From assembly GCF_003813965.1 (NCBI RefSeq), contig NZ_CP033896.1:868001-932000 (forward strand): a stretch of 64,000 nucleotides of DNA. Direction: 5' to 3'. This document shows positions 1 to 9,164 of this stretch, piece by piece; within the stretch, counting starts at the first letter, position 1, and each line of letters opens with the position of its first letter. This DNA comes from Corynebacterium choanae. GTDB taxonomy: Bacteria > Actinomycetota > Actinomycetes > Mycobacteriales > Mycobacteriaceae. The position numbers and the translations under genes were made by a program. The notes under the pieces were generated by a model. It had not been told where the DNA came from and did no database searches. It was given only the letters and a program-made list of their open reading frames with translations.

Positions 1-324
1 TCAACCTGGCCGATAGCTGAAGTGGATTTATCTTATGCGGCAGCAGATTCATCATTTGCCGCCGATCCGGGAGCACAATTTCGTGAAACCCTCCCCGAGT
101 TCCAAGACTCTTCACCTGCTGCGGGCACCATTCACACACCAGACGCCGCGGCAGATCCGTCGTATTACTCGGCCACGCTCATGCCATCTTCAGACATCTT
201 CGACGATGGTTCCATACACACCGACACCGCCTTCTTTGACGGTGAGATAGCACCTAGCTTTGAACGTGAACCCTTTGCATGGGATCACGACAGCGGGGGC
301 GAAGGTTTACCGCCGATGTCATAA
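1..324 (+). CDS. 3' end of an unidentified gene (partial)
   Basis: The reading frame is open from the first base of the window to a TAA at 322-324, so this is best read as the C-terminal part of a gene that starts outside. A GTG at 22 could also start a 100-residue protein, but there is no ribosome binding site in front of it. The visible product is acidic and rich in Ala, Asp, Ser and Pro, with no hydrophobic segment and no motif I recognise. It looks like a disordered tail. It lies about 200 bases before the ECF sigma factor on the same strand, but no functional link can be shown. It could be a chance frame; confidence is low. Confidence 0.35.
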   Translation, partial: STWPIAEVDLSYAAADSSFAADPGAQFRETLPEFQDSSPAAGTIHTPDAAADPSYYSATLMPSSDIFDDGSIHTDTAFFDGEIAPSFEREPFAWDHDSGGEGLPPMS

Positions 325-532
325 GCAGTGCACACTTTTTACTGCATATTAGCCCCCAAGAAGTTGTGACTACTGTAAAAAATCTTTCACCTTTTCCTGT
401 TGATTTTGTCTCCCTCAGGCAAGCCGGTGACCGCTGGCAATCCCTAGGCGGAGAAAACCACAACCTGCGAATGCAACAGCATCGATGGTTGCGATAACGG
501 GCGGGAAAGAAGGAAGCTTGGCAGTTGAGCAC

Positions 533-1096
533 ATGTTCCAAGATTGCGAGCCCATGACCGACAAAGAGCTGATCGAGCGAGCTGCCGCCGGCGACGAGCG
601 TGCTTTTACTGCGCTTATTCAGGCGTACCGCGACATCATCTGGCGTATCTGTTTGGCACATATCCAAGACCAACATGATGCCGAAGATGTTTTTATGGCA
701 GCGATTACCAAGGTTTGGGCTAACCTGCACCAGTTCCAAGGACGCTCGTCGTTTTCTACTTGGGTGTATCGCATCACTTCGAATTGTGCGATTGATCATC
801 ATCGGAAATTCTCGAAGCAGCGAGAACAAAGTCTTGATGAGGCAGTGTTCAACGATCCGCTGTTACAGGATCGCGGCTCGAGTACGGAAGCGCGGGTGGA
901 AGATTTAGAGCTTGCAAACCGGGCATTGTCGCTGCTGAGTCCCGCCAGCCGGGAAGCAATCATCCTTTTTGAGGTGGCGGGGCTGAAAGTGAAAGAAATC
1001 GCAGTCCATCAAGGAATTTCTGTCACAGCATGCAAGCAGCGTTTGCGGCGGGCGCGGTTGAAGATGGCGACGGTACTCGACGAGATTGAGGATTAG
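533..1096 (+). CDS. ECF-type RNA polymerase sigma factor
   Basis: A small sigma-70 family protein that would direct RNA polymerase to a stress or envelope regulon. Region 2 is seen in the stretch with DAEDVFMAAITKVW and FQGRSSFSTWVYRI (about residues 45-80 of this start), and region 4 in the C-terminal helix-turn-helix ending VTACKQRLRRARLKM. Length (187 residues) is normal for the class, and there is no extra C-terminal domain. The start is uncertain: ATG 533 and ATG 554 are both in frame, and the AGGAAG at 511-516 is too far upstream for either. No anti-sigma factor gene is adjacent; the nearest zinc-finger anti-sigma-like protein is at 12034. The regulon is unknown. Confidence 0.85.
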   Translation: MFQDCEPMTDKELIERAAAGDERAFTALIQAYRDIIWRICLAHIQDQHDAEDVFMAAITKVWANLHQFQGRSSFSTWVYRITSNCAIDHHRKFSKQREQSLDEAVFNDPLLQDRGSSTEARVEDLELANRALSLLSPASREAIILFEVAGLKVKEIAVHQGISVTACKQRLRRARLKMATVLDEIED

Positions 1097-2087
1097 CGCA
1101 CCTAAAAAATTGCAATGCTCAAGGTTGTTGACTCGGGGGTTGCGGGGTAACGGCACGTCAATGTGGAACCGAGGGGAGCGGTTTTCGTCGCTTGCACGAT
1201 GCGTTCATTTTGGATTGTGGAAAATCGCAGCCGGCCGATAACTGCGCGGTGTTGCAGCGTTTTTGGTATTCGACCAAGAGCGAGCAAAATAAGCAATATC
1301 TTTTTGCAATGCGATGGTGATGCCGTTTTCGGAAATCTCGCACAGGACAAATATGCAGTAGAAGCCTGGAATGTCTGATGGTCGAATGCTGGTGCTGTCG
1401 GCTTGCAGGAATCGAATTCGACTCACCGTAAACGTCCACGACTTCGAATAAACCTCCCAATGACGAGTGAGCACCCGATTAGTCACTCACTGGATAGGTT
1501 ATTGACTGGTGTGTTGAGCGCGGATAAACGGTTTCGTAGGGCTCTGCCGGATGGGTTTACCAGTAAAGCTGGTGTGTTGTGCGCCACTGGGTGTTAGCTA
1601 CTCCACGACCGCTGTGAGCTGTGATTGTGCCTGTTGCGCTGCATAAATTAGTTTGGCCTAGCCATGAGAGTGGAATAGCTGCAGGGTATGTCAAGGGTGT
1701 AGTGAAGTGTAGTTCCGGTGAGAATTGGAGAAAACAAACGCTGCCAATCACGGGTGAGTAGCGCGTGCGTGGGGGTACCTGTCAGGGGGCTAAACCGGCA
1801 GCTCACAGCCGCCTCAAGGGGGAGTTTTCCAAGATAGTCGGGGGTAGTTGAGGGGGTTCAAGTTTTTATGAATATTATCTCAGTGTTCGGCAGGGTGAAG
1901 CGCTCCACGGGGCAGCGTTACGATTCGTGCAACAATAGATGACCAGTGGTTTTCCGATATTTTATTAGATTGTTGCCGGCCGTAATTTTCTCCAGCATTC
2001 TATTGACCGCCTTCTGACAGGACAGTTACGCTTGTCGCGCAGGAATAATCCTGTGGTCTACAACACGACAGCACAGAGGTGTCGAAT
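1097..2087. other. Gene-poor 1 kb region before the ABC importer
   Basis: No frame here has coding character: the open frames on both strands are short, overlap each other and resemble no known protein. Structures seen are a cluster of five runs of five G on the plus strand (about 1771-1856), a DtxR-like 19-mer at 1648-1666, and an inverted repeat CAGGA/TCCTG at 2040-2053 close to the start of the lipoprotein gene. The region may hold a long promoter or decayed sequence. Confidence 0.5.
2040..2053. promoter_or_regulatory. Inverted repeat CAGGA-ATAA-TCCTG before the importer operon
   Basis: A perfect 5-4-5 inverted repeat sits 34 bases upstream of the ATG of the lipoprotein gene, a good place for an operator. 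Its regulator is not known and a chance occurrence is possible. Confidence 0.3.
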
Positions 2088-3149
2088 ATGAAAAAGCTTT
2101 CTCTCCTGGTTACATCACTCGGCGCTTGCGCCCTGGCCTTGGGTGCTTGTTCAGCGCCAGAGGGGTCACAGGATGCAGCTGGTGGTGCAGCAGCTGGTAG
2201 CGCCGACAAACTGACGATCGCTTGCTCCCAGCAGGAAGACTTCTGCCAAAAGATGACCAGCGCTTTCCAGGAAGCCTCCGGCATCAACACCACCTATGTT
2301 CGTCTCGGCGCGGGTGAAGTGCTTGCCCGTCTCGGCGCCACCCAGGGCGAATTCGATGTTTGGTCTGGCGGCCAAGCTGAAAACCACCTGATCGCCGCAG
2401 ATAACGGATGGGTTGAAAACTATGTTTCCCCGAACGCTGCAGCATTGCCTGAAAAATACAACAATGCCGCGGGCGTCTGGTCTGGTTTCTACACTGATTC
2501 GATTTCCTTCTGCTACAACAAGGAAGAACTTGACCGGCTCGGCGTTGATGCACCGAAGTCTTGGGAAGATCTCCTTAATCCAAAGCTGCAGGGACAGGTC
2601 GCAATGCCGCACCCAGCAACTGCAGGGGTTGGCTACATGGTGCTCTACACCGTCAACCAGGTCAATGGTGGCGACAATGCAAAGACCCTTGACTATCTCA
2701 AGTCGCTGAACAGCAATATTCTGCAGTACTCGAAGTCGTCGGCAACCTCCACCGAGATGGCTGGCCGGGGCGAAATTGCAGTCGGCTTGGCACTGGATTC
2801 CGACTGTGCAAAGGCCAAGGATGCAGGGTTCGACAATCTTGAATACTCCTACCCGGCAGAGGGAACCGGTTATGAAGTCGGATCGGTTTCCGTACTCAGC
2901 GGTGGCAAGAACAAGGAAGCAGCCAAGCAGTACATGGATTGGATCTTGAGCACCGACGCACAAGATCTCTACTCGGATGTTCCTTCCTTCGCTGCCCCAA
3001 CCAACCCTGATGCGAAACTCGGCGACAATGTGCCGCCACAGTCCGACATTAAGACGGTGAACTGGGACGTGAAAGAAGCAGCCGCAAACCGGGAAGGGCT
3101 GATTGGCGACTTCGAAAAGGAAATCTCGAACCGCTCTTCCGCCAAGTAA
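2088..3149 (+). CDS. ABC importer substrate-binding lipoprotein (Fbp/Afu type)
   Basis: Extracellular solute-binding protein of the ferric-iron/phosphate-ester (SBP_bac_6/8) class, feeding the permease and ATPase encoded just downstream. The start at ATG 2088 is chosen because GAGGTG lies 6 bases before it and because it gives a clean lipoprotein signal: two Lys, a hydrophobic core and the lipobox LGAC with Cys21. The family hallmarks seen are a periplasmic-binding fold with segments FDVWSGGQAEN, SWEDLLNPKLQGQVAMP and a C-terminal lobe with QYMDWILSTDAQ. The mature protein is about 330 residues, the usual size. The substrate could be Fe3+ or a phosphorylated organic compound, because both are known in this family. 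The three importer genes run in one direction with short gaps and look like an operon. Confidence 0.85.
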   Translation: MKKLSLLVTSLGACALALGACSAPEGSQDAAGGAAAGSADKLTIACSQQEDFCQKMTSAFQEASGINTTYVRLGAGEVLARLGATQGEFDVWSGGQAENHLIAADNGWVENYVSPNAAALPEKYNNAAGVWSGFYTDSISFCYNKEELDRLGVDAPKSWEDLLNPKLQGQVAMPHPATAGVGYMVLYTVNQVNGGDNAKTLDYLKSLNSNILQYSKSSATSTEMAGRGEIAVGLALDSDCAKAKDAGFDNLEYSYPAEGTGYEVGSVSVLSGGKNKEAAKQYMDWILSTDAQDLYSDVPSFAAPTNPDAKLGDNVPPQSDIKTVNWDVKEAAANREGLIGDFEKEISNRSSAK

Positions 3150-3185
3150 CTAACCCCGTCAATTCTGGTCAAGGTGAGGACAACT

Positions 3186-4919
3186 ATGTCTGTAGCGACA
3201 CAAGCAGCGACCGCCCCGCAGACCACACCACCCCCGAAAAAAGGCGGCAAGCAGAAGAAAGTGGCAAAGGATCCAAAGCTGGCGATCCTTGCTACTGTTG
3301 TGCTGCTGGCGCTGGTGATGGTGGTTGGTCTGCCGACGGTGAAAATTATTACCGCCGGGCTTAGCCCGGTTGGGGTGCAGGCCTTTCTCGACACGTTCAG
3401 CTTAAGTGGTGGCGCGTTTTTTAACTCCATCATTTTAGGGACGCTCGTCGGCCTGCTCGGCACGTTTATCGGTTTCATCACCGCTTTCGCGCAGGTGCGC
3501 CTCGAGTTCCCTGGCAAAAAAATTGTGCACTGGATTTCTTTGCTGCCGGTGATCTCACCGCCGTTTGCAATTGCCACGGCAATTGTGACGCTGTTTGGTC
3601 GACGGGGCATTATCACCCACCAGCTGTTCGGCCTTGATTTCGATATCTATGGCCTGCACGGTCTGGTTATTGTGCTCACCATGACCTTCACTCCGGTTGC
3701 CTATATGAACATTCGGGGTATGTTGGCCAACCTGGATCCTAGTCACGACGAAGCAGCGGAATCTCTCGGCTACTCCGGGTTGGGGATTCTTTTTAAGGTG
3801 ACCATCCCTATGGTGCTGCCGGCTCTGCTGACCTCCTTCCTTATTCTGTTCGTGGAAGGACTCGCCGATTTGGCGAACCCGCTGGTGCTTGGCGGTAACT
3901 ATAAGGTGCTAGCCAGCCAAATCTATTTTGCTGTTGCCGGTGAAGGAAACGTCGCGAAAGCCGCAGGTATCTCGGTATCACTGCTGCTTCCATCGTTGGT
4001 GGTGTTCTTTATTCAACGGTATTGGGTTGGTCGTAAATCCGTGGTCACAGTCACTGGTAAACCAGCTGGCCGGCCACGGATGGTCACTGACAAAGCAGTG
4101 AAAATCCCGGTGCTGATCTTCATGTTCGCCTGGGTCGGTCTCATTGTGCTGATGTACCTGTCAGTATTTATTGGTGGATTCACCAAGATCCTCGGGGTGA
4201 ATAACACCTTCAGCCTGGAGCACTACGAATTTGTGTTTAACCTCGGCTCGTCGGCAATTGTCACCACCTTGTGGATGTCGCTGATTGCTGCTCCGATCGC
4301 CGCACTGCTGGGTTTGCTCATTGCATGGCTGGTAGTTCGCTACTTCAAGCGTTTCGCCGGACTTGTTGACCTGTTCGGTATGCTCGGCAGCGCCATCCCC
4401 GGCACTGTGCTTGGTCTTGGTTTTGCGCTGGCCTACTCGGTACCAACCTGGTTCTTAGGGCATCAAATTCTGCCTCCTCTGGCGGGCGGTACCGCTGTTG
4501 GCGCCGGTGCGATCGCAATTATCATGGTGTTTATTGCCCGTGGTATTCCAACCGGTCAACAGGCCAACATTGCAGCTCTGCGGCAGATTAATCCGCAGAT
4601 TGAAGAAGCAGCCGTATCTCTTGGTGCCTCGCAGACAACCATGATTCGGAAAGTCACCTTCCCGCTGCTGGTGCCCTCCATGGTCAGTGCCATCACCTTC
4701 GCTATCACCAAGTCGATGACGGTGATTACTGCGATTATCTTCATTACCACCCCGCAAACCAAGGTGATGACCGCCCAGATCCTCGACGAAGTGGATGCTG
4801 GTCGGCTGGGTAACGCGTTTGCATACTGTACGTTGCTGATTGTGCTGGTGCTTATTGTCCTTGGTATCACTTCGCTGTTTATCAAGTTCTTCACCAAGAA
4901 TCTCGCTAACACCAAATAA
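3186..4919 (+). CDS. ABC importer permease, two fused transmembrane domains (FbpB type)
   Basis: Inner-membrane permease of the Fbp/Afu importer. At 577 residues it contains two BPD_transp_1 halves in one chain, as is standard for FbpB: the two cytoplasmic coupling loops are visible as EAAESLGYSG (about residue 188) and EEAAVSLGAS (about residue 472), each contacting one ATPase subunit. About a dozen hydrophobic segments are seen. A Lys-rich, Pro-rich N-terminal tail of 30 residues precedes the first membrane helix. ATG 3186 has AAGGTGAGG ending 6 bases before it; a GTG at 3174 is the alternative. It begins 36 bases after the lipoprotein gene. Confidence 0.9.
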   Translation: MSVATQAATAPQTTPPPKKGGKQKKVAKDPKLAILATVVLLALVMVVGLPTVKIITAGLSPVGVQAFLDTFSLSGGAFFNSIILGTLVGLLGTFIGFITAFAQVRLEFPGKKIVHWISLLPVISPPFAIATAIVTLFGRRGIITHQLFGLDFDIYGLHGLVIVLTMTFTPVAYMNIRGMLANLDPSHDEAAESLGYSGLGILFKVTIPMVLPALLTSFLILFVEGLADLANPLVLGGNYKVLASQIYFAVAGEGNVAKAAGISVSLLLPSLVVFFIQRYWVGRKSVVTVTGKPAGRPRMVTDKAVKIPVLIFMFAWVGLIVLMYLSVFIGGFTKILGVNNTFSLEHYEFVFNLGSSAIVTTLWMSLIAAPIAALLGLLIAWLVVRYFKRFAGLVDLFGMLGSAIPGTVLGLGFALAYSVPTWFLGHQILPPLAGGTAVGAGAIAIIMVFIARGIPTGQQANIAALRQINPQIEEAAVSLGASQTTMIRKVTFPLLVPSMVSAITFAITKSMTVITAIIFITTPQTKVMTAQILDEVDAGRLGNAFAYCTLLIVLVLIVLGITSLFIKFFTKNLANTK

Positions 4920-4945
4920 TTCGGGAAAGTCGGTGCTTTTTCATC

Positions 4946-6109
4946 ATGTCTCTTACTTCTCACGCCACCCAGCAGCCGGCAAGCCTTGAGCTGCGCAATA
5001 TCTCTAAGGTGTATCCCACGAAAAAAGGCAATGTCACTGCAGTCAGTGATGCCAATTTGGTGATGGAACCTGGCGAATTTGTGACGTTGCTTGGCCCTTC
5101 CGGCTGCGGGAAAACCACCAATCTGCGGATGATTGCAGGCTTCGAATCGCCAACTACCGGTGAGATCCTGCTCGACGGCGTCGATATTGTGAGCGTCCCG
5201 CCGGCGAAACGTCCGATGTCGATGGTGTTTCAGTCGTACGCGCTGTTTCCCCACCTGTCGGTGCGGGAAAACGTAGCGTTTGGCTTGCAGCTTGATCGGA
5301 AGTTGTCAAAGGCTGAAATTTCCAGCCGGGTTGATTCGGCAATGGAAGCGATGGGCATCCTCGAGTATGCCGACCGCGGTCCGCATGAGCTTTCCGGTGG
5401 TCAGCAGCAGCGTGTTGCGCTTGCTCGCGCACTTGTGATGGAACCTCGGGTGCTGCTGTTTGACGAGCCGTTGTCGAACCTCGACGCGAAGTTGCGCGAT
5501 CAAATGCGCTTCGAGATTCGCCGGATCCAGCAAGAACTGGGGATCACTTCGGTGTTTGTGACCCACGATCAGGACGAGGCCATGACCATGTCCGACAAGA
5601 TCGTGGTGATGTCCCGTGGTCGTGTTGAACAGGTCGGCACCCCGCAGCAGGTGTACCGTCAACCACGCAGTAAATTCGTGGCCGAATTCCTCGGCTCGGC
5701 GAACTTTTTACCAGTGCAGGTCAGCGCTCCCGAGGCTGTCACGACACCGGCAGGAAACCCGGGATTCCGCTGTGCAGTGACCTTACGGGATCGTACTTTT
5801 GCAGTCGCTGCTGCTGATACGGTCACCGGACCTGCCGCTGAGTTGATGATTCGTGCCGAGGATCTGCGGCTGGCTGACCAAACCGGGGAGCATGATGAAG
5901 CACACTGGTATATCGACGGTCTGGTTGCTTCCTCAGCATTCCACGGCGATGCAATCAACTATGTTGTTGACACGGTTGACTACGGTCAGTTGAAAGTAAA
6001 GGTTTCCGGCACTGCCGACATGGTGCCTACCGGTAAGGCAGTCACGGTGGTTGTGGATCCTGCTCGAAGCTGGATCATTCCACCAGCCCCGGCTGCCGCC
6101 ACCAGCTAG
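4946..6109 (+). CDS. ABC importer ATP-binding protein (FbpC/PotA type)
   Basis: ATPase that powers the importer. All nucleotide-binding motifs are intact: Walker A GPSGCGKTT (about residue 50), signature LSGGQQQRVALARAL (about 149), Walker B LLFDEP (about 170) and the switch His in VFVTHDQDEA. The C-terminal 130 residues form the TOBE regulatory region usual in 380-residue importers of this group; it is the least conserved part and could sense substrate. The start lies 26 bases after the permease stop. The ribosome binding site is weak. A strong terminator follows at 6268, so this is the last gene of the operon. Confidence 0.9.
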   Translation: MSLTSHATQQPASLELRNISKVYPTKKGNVTAVSDANLVMEPGEFVTLLGPSGCGKTTNLRMIAGFESPTTGEILLDGVDIVSVPPAKRPMSMVFQSYALFPHLSVRENVAFGLQLDRKLSKAEISSRVDSAMEAMGILEYADRGPHELSGGQQQRVALARALVMEPRVLLFDEPLSNLDAKLRDQMRFEIRRIQQELGITSVFVTHDQDEAMTMSDKIVVMSRGRVEQVGTPQQVYRQPRSKFVAEFLGSANFLPVQVSAPEAVTTPAGNPGFRCAVTLRDRTFAVAAADTVTGPAAELMIRAEDLRLADQTGEHDEAHWYIDGLVASSAFHGDAINYVVDTVDYGQLKVKVSGTADMVPTGKAVTVVVDPARSWIIPPAPAAATS

Positions 6110-6609
6110 GTGTTGGTTGCCGCACAGTACCGCATAAGGTTTTCCGCTGGTGGGGTCTAGTTCCTGCTGGTGGCAGAGGTGAAGCATAATCCAGCCGCAG
6201 GTGGGCGATAGTTCGACGTAGCCGTGCCGCCCCCCTGCACTCTGGGCAGCCATTTGCGAACACCAACAAACCCGTCGATACGTTTCGTATCGGCGGGTTT
6301 TGCATTGTAATGCTAAACCCAGCTCTGTGCAGCTACTTGTGGAACACGGTGATTTTTGTGTTTTGGCAATATCGGAAATTGCAACCCCTCAGATGCTGGG
6401 ATGCTGGAGTATAGCGAAAAAACTAGCGCGGCCTCAAGGAGTGTTGGTCGTGCACGCAGCAAGTACTGATCAGTGTGGTATTTCATGGCAAAATTTGCTG
6501 CGCATCCACGTGCAGCGGTGTATAACAACAATATTGTGAGGGGGTATTGTTATTCTTTCTTCACTACGGAATTTACGGTAGTGGGGAAGCATCGTCGAGA
6601 GGAAATGTG
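6110..6609. other. Intergenic region between importer and glycerophosphodiesterase
   Basis: No gene is seen. It holds the terminator at 6268-6301, a palindrome ACTGATCAGT near 6466 and an inverted repeat GCAAAATTTGC at 6488-6498, which may belong to the promoter region of the downstream secreted enzyme. Confidence 0.5.
6268..6301 (+). terminator. Rho-independent terminator of the importer operon
   Basis: A 15-base-pair hairpin (AAACCCG...CGGGTTT, one T-G pair) with a three-base loop followed by TTTT, 158 bases after the ATPase stop. Confidence 0.85.
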
Positions 6610-8439
6610 GTGATACCACGAACCATAATTCATCGGCTGCGAACAGTGATGATTGGCGGACTTCTCGCCGCCGTTCTATGTATCGCACCTGCCGCTGTAA
6701 TTCCTGCCACCGCAGCAGCAAGCTGCCCCAGTTATCATGCAATGCACGATTCACTGGTCAACGCATTGCCAGCACACAATACAGTGATGACGATCCGTCA
6801 TCGTGGCTACTATGACGACACTGTTGCCGAAAACAGTTTGCAAGGATTTCGGGAAACCTTTGCGCAATGTTTGCCTGGCTTGGAAACCGATGTCCAACTC
6901 ACGAAAGACCGACAGCTTGTCTTATTTCACGACAACCACATAGGACGGATGTTGGAGGCCAACTTCGATCCGGAGGCGCGCACCGGCCCGAATCCGGCAG
7001 TGGCTGATCTCACCCTCGCTGAGCTACGTGCTAACACGCTCCTCACCACCGCTGGAACCCGTTCGAACCAGGTCGTGCCGACCCTTGATGAGCTTATCCA
7101 AACAGCGATCGACACCAACGGCCCGTCACTGATGTTTCTTGATCTCAAATCAAAAGACACCGTGGCGCCGGTGCTTGACCGGCTGAAGTATTTTTCCACG
7201 CTGCATCCTGATGCGCATTTGGAAAAACGAATCGTGCTCAAACTGCACACCGAATGGTTTCCCCGCTACTCCGACTGGATTTCGGTGGTAGACGGCGCTG
7301 GTTTGAGCTATCACCCGATGGCGAATCCGGTGATGACGCCACTGGCAGCGGCACAGATCAACACAGGCAGCTATGTGGATTATCCCGATAAGGAATACAC
7401 CACCAATGCTGCCCGCTCATGGGCATTGTGGTCGGAAGCGCCACGCGAAGAAGTCCCACTGGTAGAAGTGCTGTTGAAGGATTCCCAGGATTTTAAACAT
7501 ACAACAGCGAAATCATCCCTGATGGGCAGCTACAATGCCCCGACCTCGTTGGAGGAAGGCAACGGGGTGGAAGGCACCATGGCGGAGATGATCACCATCG
7601 CCCACGCTCGTGGCAAAACCCTGGGATTGTTTTCCCCTGTGCCGGACTATGTAGCGTGGCGTCATGGTCCTGTTGCTGGCTACACCGTCCCGAATGTGAA
7701 AACAGATCGCCCAGCAATTGATGTGCAACACGCGTTTTCAAATGCTGATGGCTCGTGCTGCTATCAGCTGAAGGATTTGTTAAGCAACCGCCCTGAGGCA
7801 CATGAAGCAGCTGATCTGCGGAGCAACCTGGACTGGGCATACGACGCCGGCGTACGAGTGTTTACCAGCGACGACACCGATTCGATTGATACCCACTTTC
7901 ACAGTCGTGGCCTGCTGGAATCCGAAGCTCGTCCGGTAACACATACCGCCCCAGAGGGGATGCATTCAGCGCTTGCTGCGGCCATTGAAGGGGCAACCCC
8001 ACTGGACTATTCCGATGTGAAATTGAAAGCGTGGAATGGTGGATCATCACCAACCTGGCAAGGGCAGGTGTGTATCTGGTCGAATGAAAACAACGGGGCC
8101 TGGGCGATCGCATGCAACTACACGTCGTCGGGATACACCGCCACGTTACGCATCACCACTTCGCCGACGGTACCCGGAGCGATGCGTATCCAAGACACCC
8201 GGAATTTTCAATGCCTCACAGCTGGTAAACCTGGGCAAACAGCAGTAACTTGGACCGATCTTTGCGATGATCGTCGTGCCCAATGGTTCCGCACGAAAGA
8301 CAATCAATATAAAGATTATCGCGGAACATATCTCACCCTGTCCTGGCAAAATCTGTACTCGCAAGGTAAACCCTATGCGTGGCTGTTTACCAGTAACACT
8401 CCTTCCGGCTCGTGGTCGGCTTGGAATTTCCGGCGCTAA
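6610..8439 (+). CDS. Secreted glycerophosphodiester phosphodiesterase-like protein with C-terminal Trp-rich domain
   Basis: Exported GDPD-family enzyme expected to split glycerophosphodiesters or related lipids. The catalytic signature of the TIM barrel is present: HRG at about residues 64-66, EN near 79, ETD near 92 and FHD near 107. GTG 6610 is chosen as start because GAGAGGA ends six bases before it; GTG 6607 is adjacent. It gives a Sec signal peptide with likely cleavage after ATAAA (about residue 38). At 609 residues it is twice the size of a simple GDPD. The last 150 residues are rich in Trp, Tyr and Thr and look like a carbohydrate- or surface-binding beta domain (W-G-Q-V-C-I-W, then C-L-T-A), which I cannot name. 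It stands alone, with terminators on both sides. Confidence 0.8.
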   Translation: MIPRTIIHRLRTVMIGGLLAAVLCIAPAAVIPATAAASCPSYHAMHDSLVNALPAHNTVMTIRHRGYYDDTVAENSLQGFRETFAQCLPGLETDVQLTKDRQLVLFHDNHIGRMLEANFDPEARTGPNPAVADLTLAELRANTLLTTAGTRSNQVVPTLDELIQTAIDTNGPSLMFLDLKSKDTVAPVLDRLKYFSTLHPDAHLEKRIVLKLHTEWFPRYSDWISVVDGAGLSYHPMANPVMTPLAAAQINTGSYVDYPDKEYTTNAARSWALWSEAPREEVPLVEVLLKDSQDFKHTTAKSSLMGSYNAPTSLEEGNGVEGTMAEMITIAHARGKTLGLFSPVPDYVAWRHGPVAGYTVPNVKTDRPAIDVQHAFSNADGSCCYQLKDLLSNRPEAHEAADLRSNLDWAYDAGVRVFTSDDTDSIDTHFHSRGLLESEARPVTHTAPEGMHSALAAAIEGATPLDYSDVKLKAWNGGSSPTWQGQVCIWSNENNGAWAIACNYTSSGYTATLRITTSPTVPGAMRIQDTRNFQCLTAGKPGQTAVTWTDLCDDRRAQWFRTKDNQYKDYRGTYLTLSWQNLYSQGKPYAWLFTSNTPSGSWSAWNFRR

Positions 8440-8457
8440 CACAGTCAACAAATACTC

Positions 8458-8504
8458 CTGCCGTGCACACCTACCGTGTTGGACACTTCAGGTATGCACG
8501 GCAG
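8458..8504. terminator. Hairpin between convergent genes
   Basis: Perfect 10-base arms (CTGCCGTGCA/TGCACGGCAG) enclose a second smaller stem (TACC/GGTA and GTG/CAC). It sits between the ends of the GDPD gene and the minus-strand 2H gene and can serve both. It lacks a clear T run. Confidence 0.6.
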
Positions 8505-8558
8505 TGCTCTGTGCACTGGCGCACTGTGTTCTTGGGGAATTTGTCGTAAGGAGCCGTA

Positions 8559-9164
8559 TTATTTGCGCAGTGTAAAGCGTGCGAGTTGATCGAATTCAAA
8601 CACCCCAGCTGCACGATTCTGCGTAACGCTCACCAGATGCAGATCATCGATGGTGTGTGACACAGGGAATCCGCTGGGTGTCATTGCTTGGTCGATGGCA
8701 CTATCTGGTCCTTCCGCGATGCCGTATGCCAAGGACATGTGGGCGCCATAAGGGGCGGCGGGCAGTACACAGCCCACTGCGGTGCAGGCATTGCGAACAG
8801 TGGTGACAAGCTGATCCCACTGCCTGGTCACGGTTGCCACTGTCTCCACAGCGTAGGGGCGAATCACTGGTGCTGCGAAGGTGAGATCCAGCGCCGCTAC
8901 CGTGGCAGTTGCCTGATGGAGCGTATCGATTAATGTATCCACCTGCGATTGGCTGACGGTGTGTAAATTCCAGTCGAGCAATTGAATAGTCGCATGGAAA
9001 TAGGGCACCGGTTGGATCGCAATAGAGTCGATGGCGGCTAGTTGGGCTGCGGTGTCTGCCATTGCCCGGCTCAACGGGCTGTCAGCGGCGGGAACATGGT
9101 AGACGTGTAACTGCCCATCGAGATGATCCCATTCGGTTGATGGTGTGCCAAAGAAACGCTGCAT
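8559..9164 (-). CDS. 2H phosphoesterase superfamily protein (2'-5' RNA ligase-like)
   Basis: The two hallmark motifs of the 2H superfamily are seen: H-A-T at residues 57-59 (YFHATIQLL) and H-M-S at 142-144 (GAHMSLAYG), about 85 residues apart as usual. Members act on 2',3'-cyclic or 2'-5' linked nucleotides, but the real substrate of this one is unknown. The 201-residue length suits a single 2H domain. GAGG lies 7 bases before the ATG. No signal peptide, so cytoplasmic. It stands as a single gene on the minus strand. Confidence 0.75.
   Translation of the reverse strand: MQRFFGTPSTEWDHLDGQLHVYHVPAADSPLSRAMADTAAQLAAIDSIAIQPVPYFHATIQLLDWNLHTVSQSQVDTLIDTLHQATATVAALDLTFAAPVIRPYAVETVATVTRQWDQLVTTVRNACTAVGCVLPAAPYGAHMSLAYGIAEGPDSAIDQAMTPSGFPVSHTIDDLHLVSVTQNRAAGVFEFDQLARFTLRK

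Noticed and set aside
1158..1486. Overlapping minus-strand frames of about 100 codons after the ECF sigma gene
   Set aside because: Mutually overlapping in different frames with no likeness to proteins; probably noncoding.
2166..2963. 265-codon minus-strand frame antisense to the binding lipoprotein
   Set aside because: Fully inside a clear lipoprotein gene, and its product has no family likeness.
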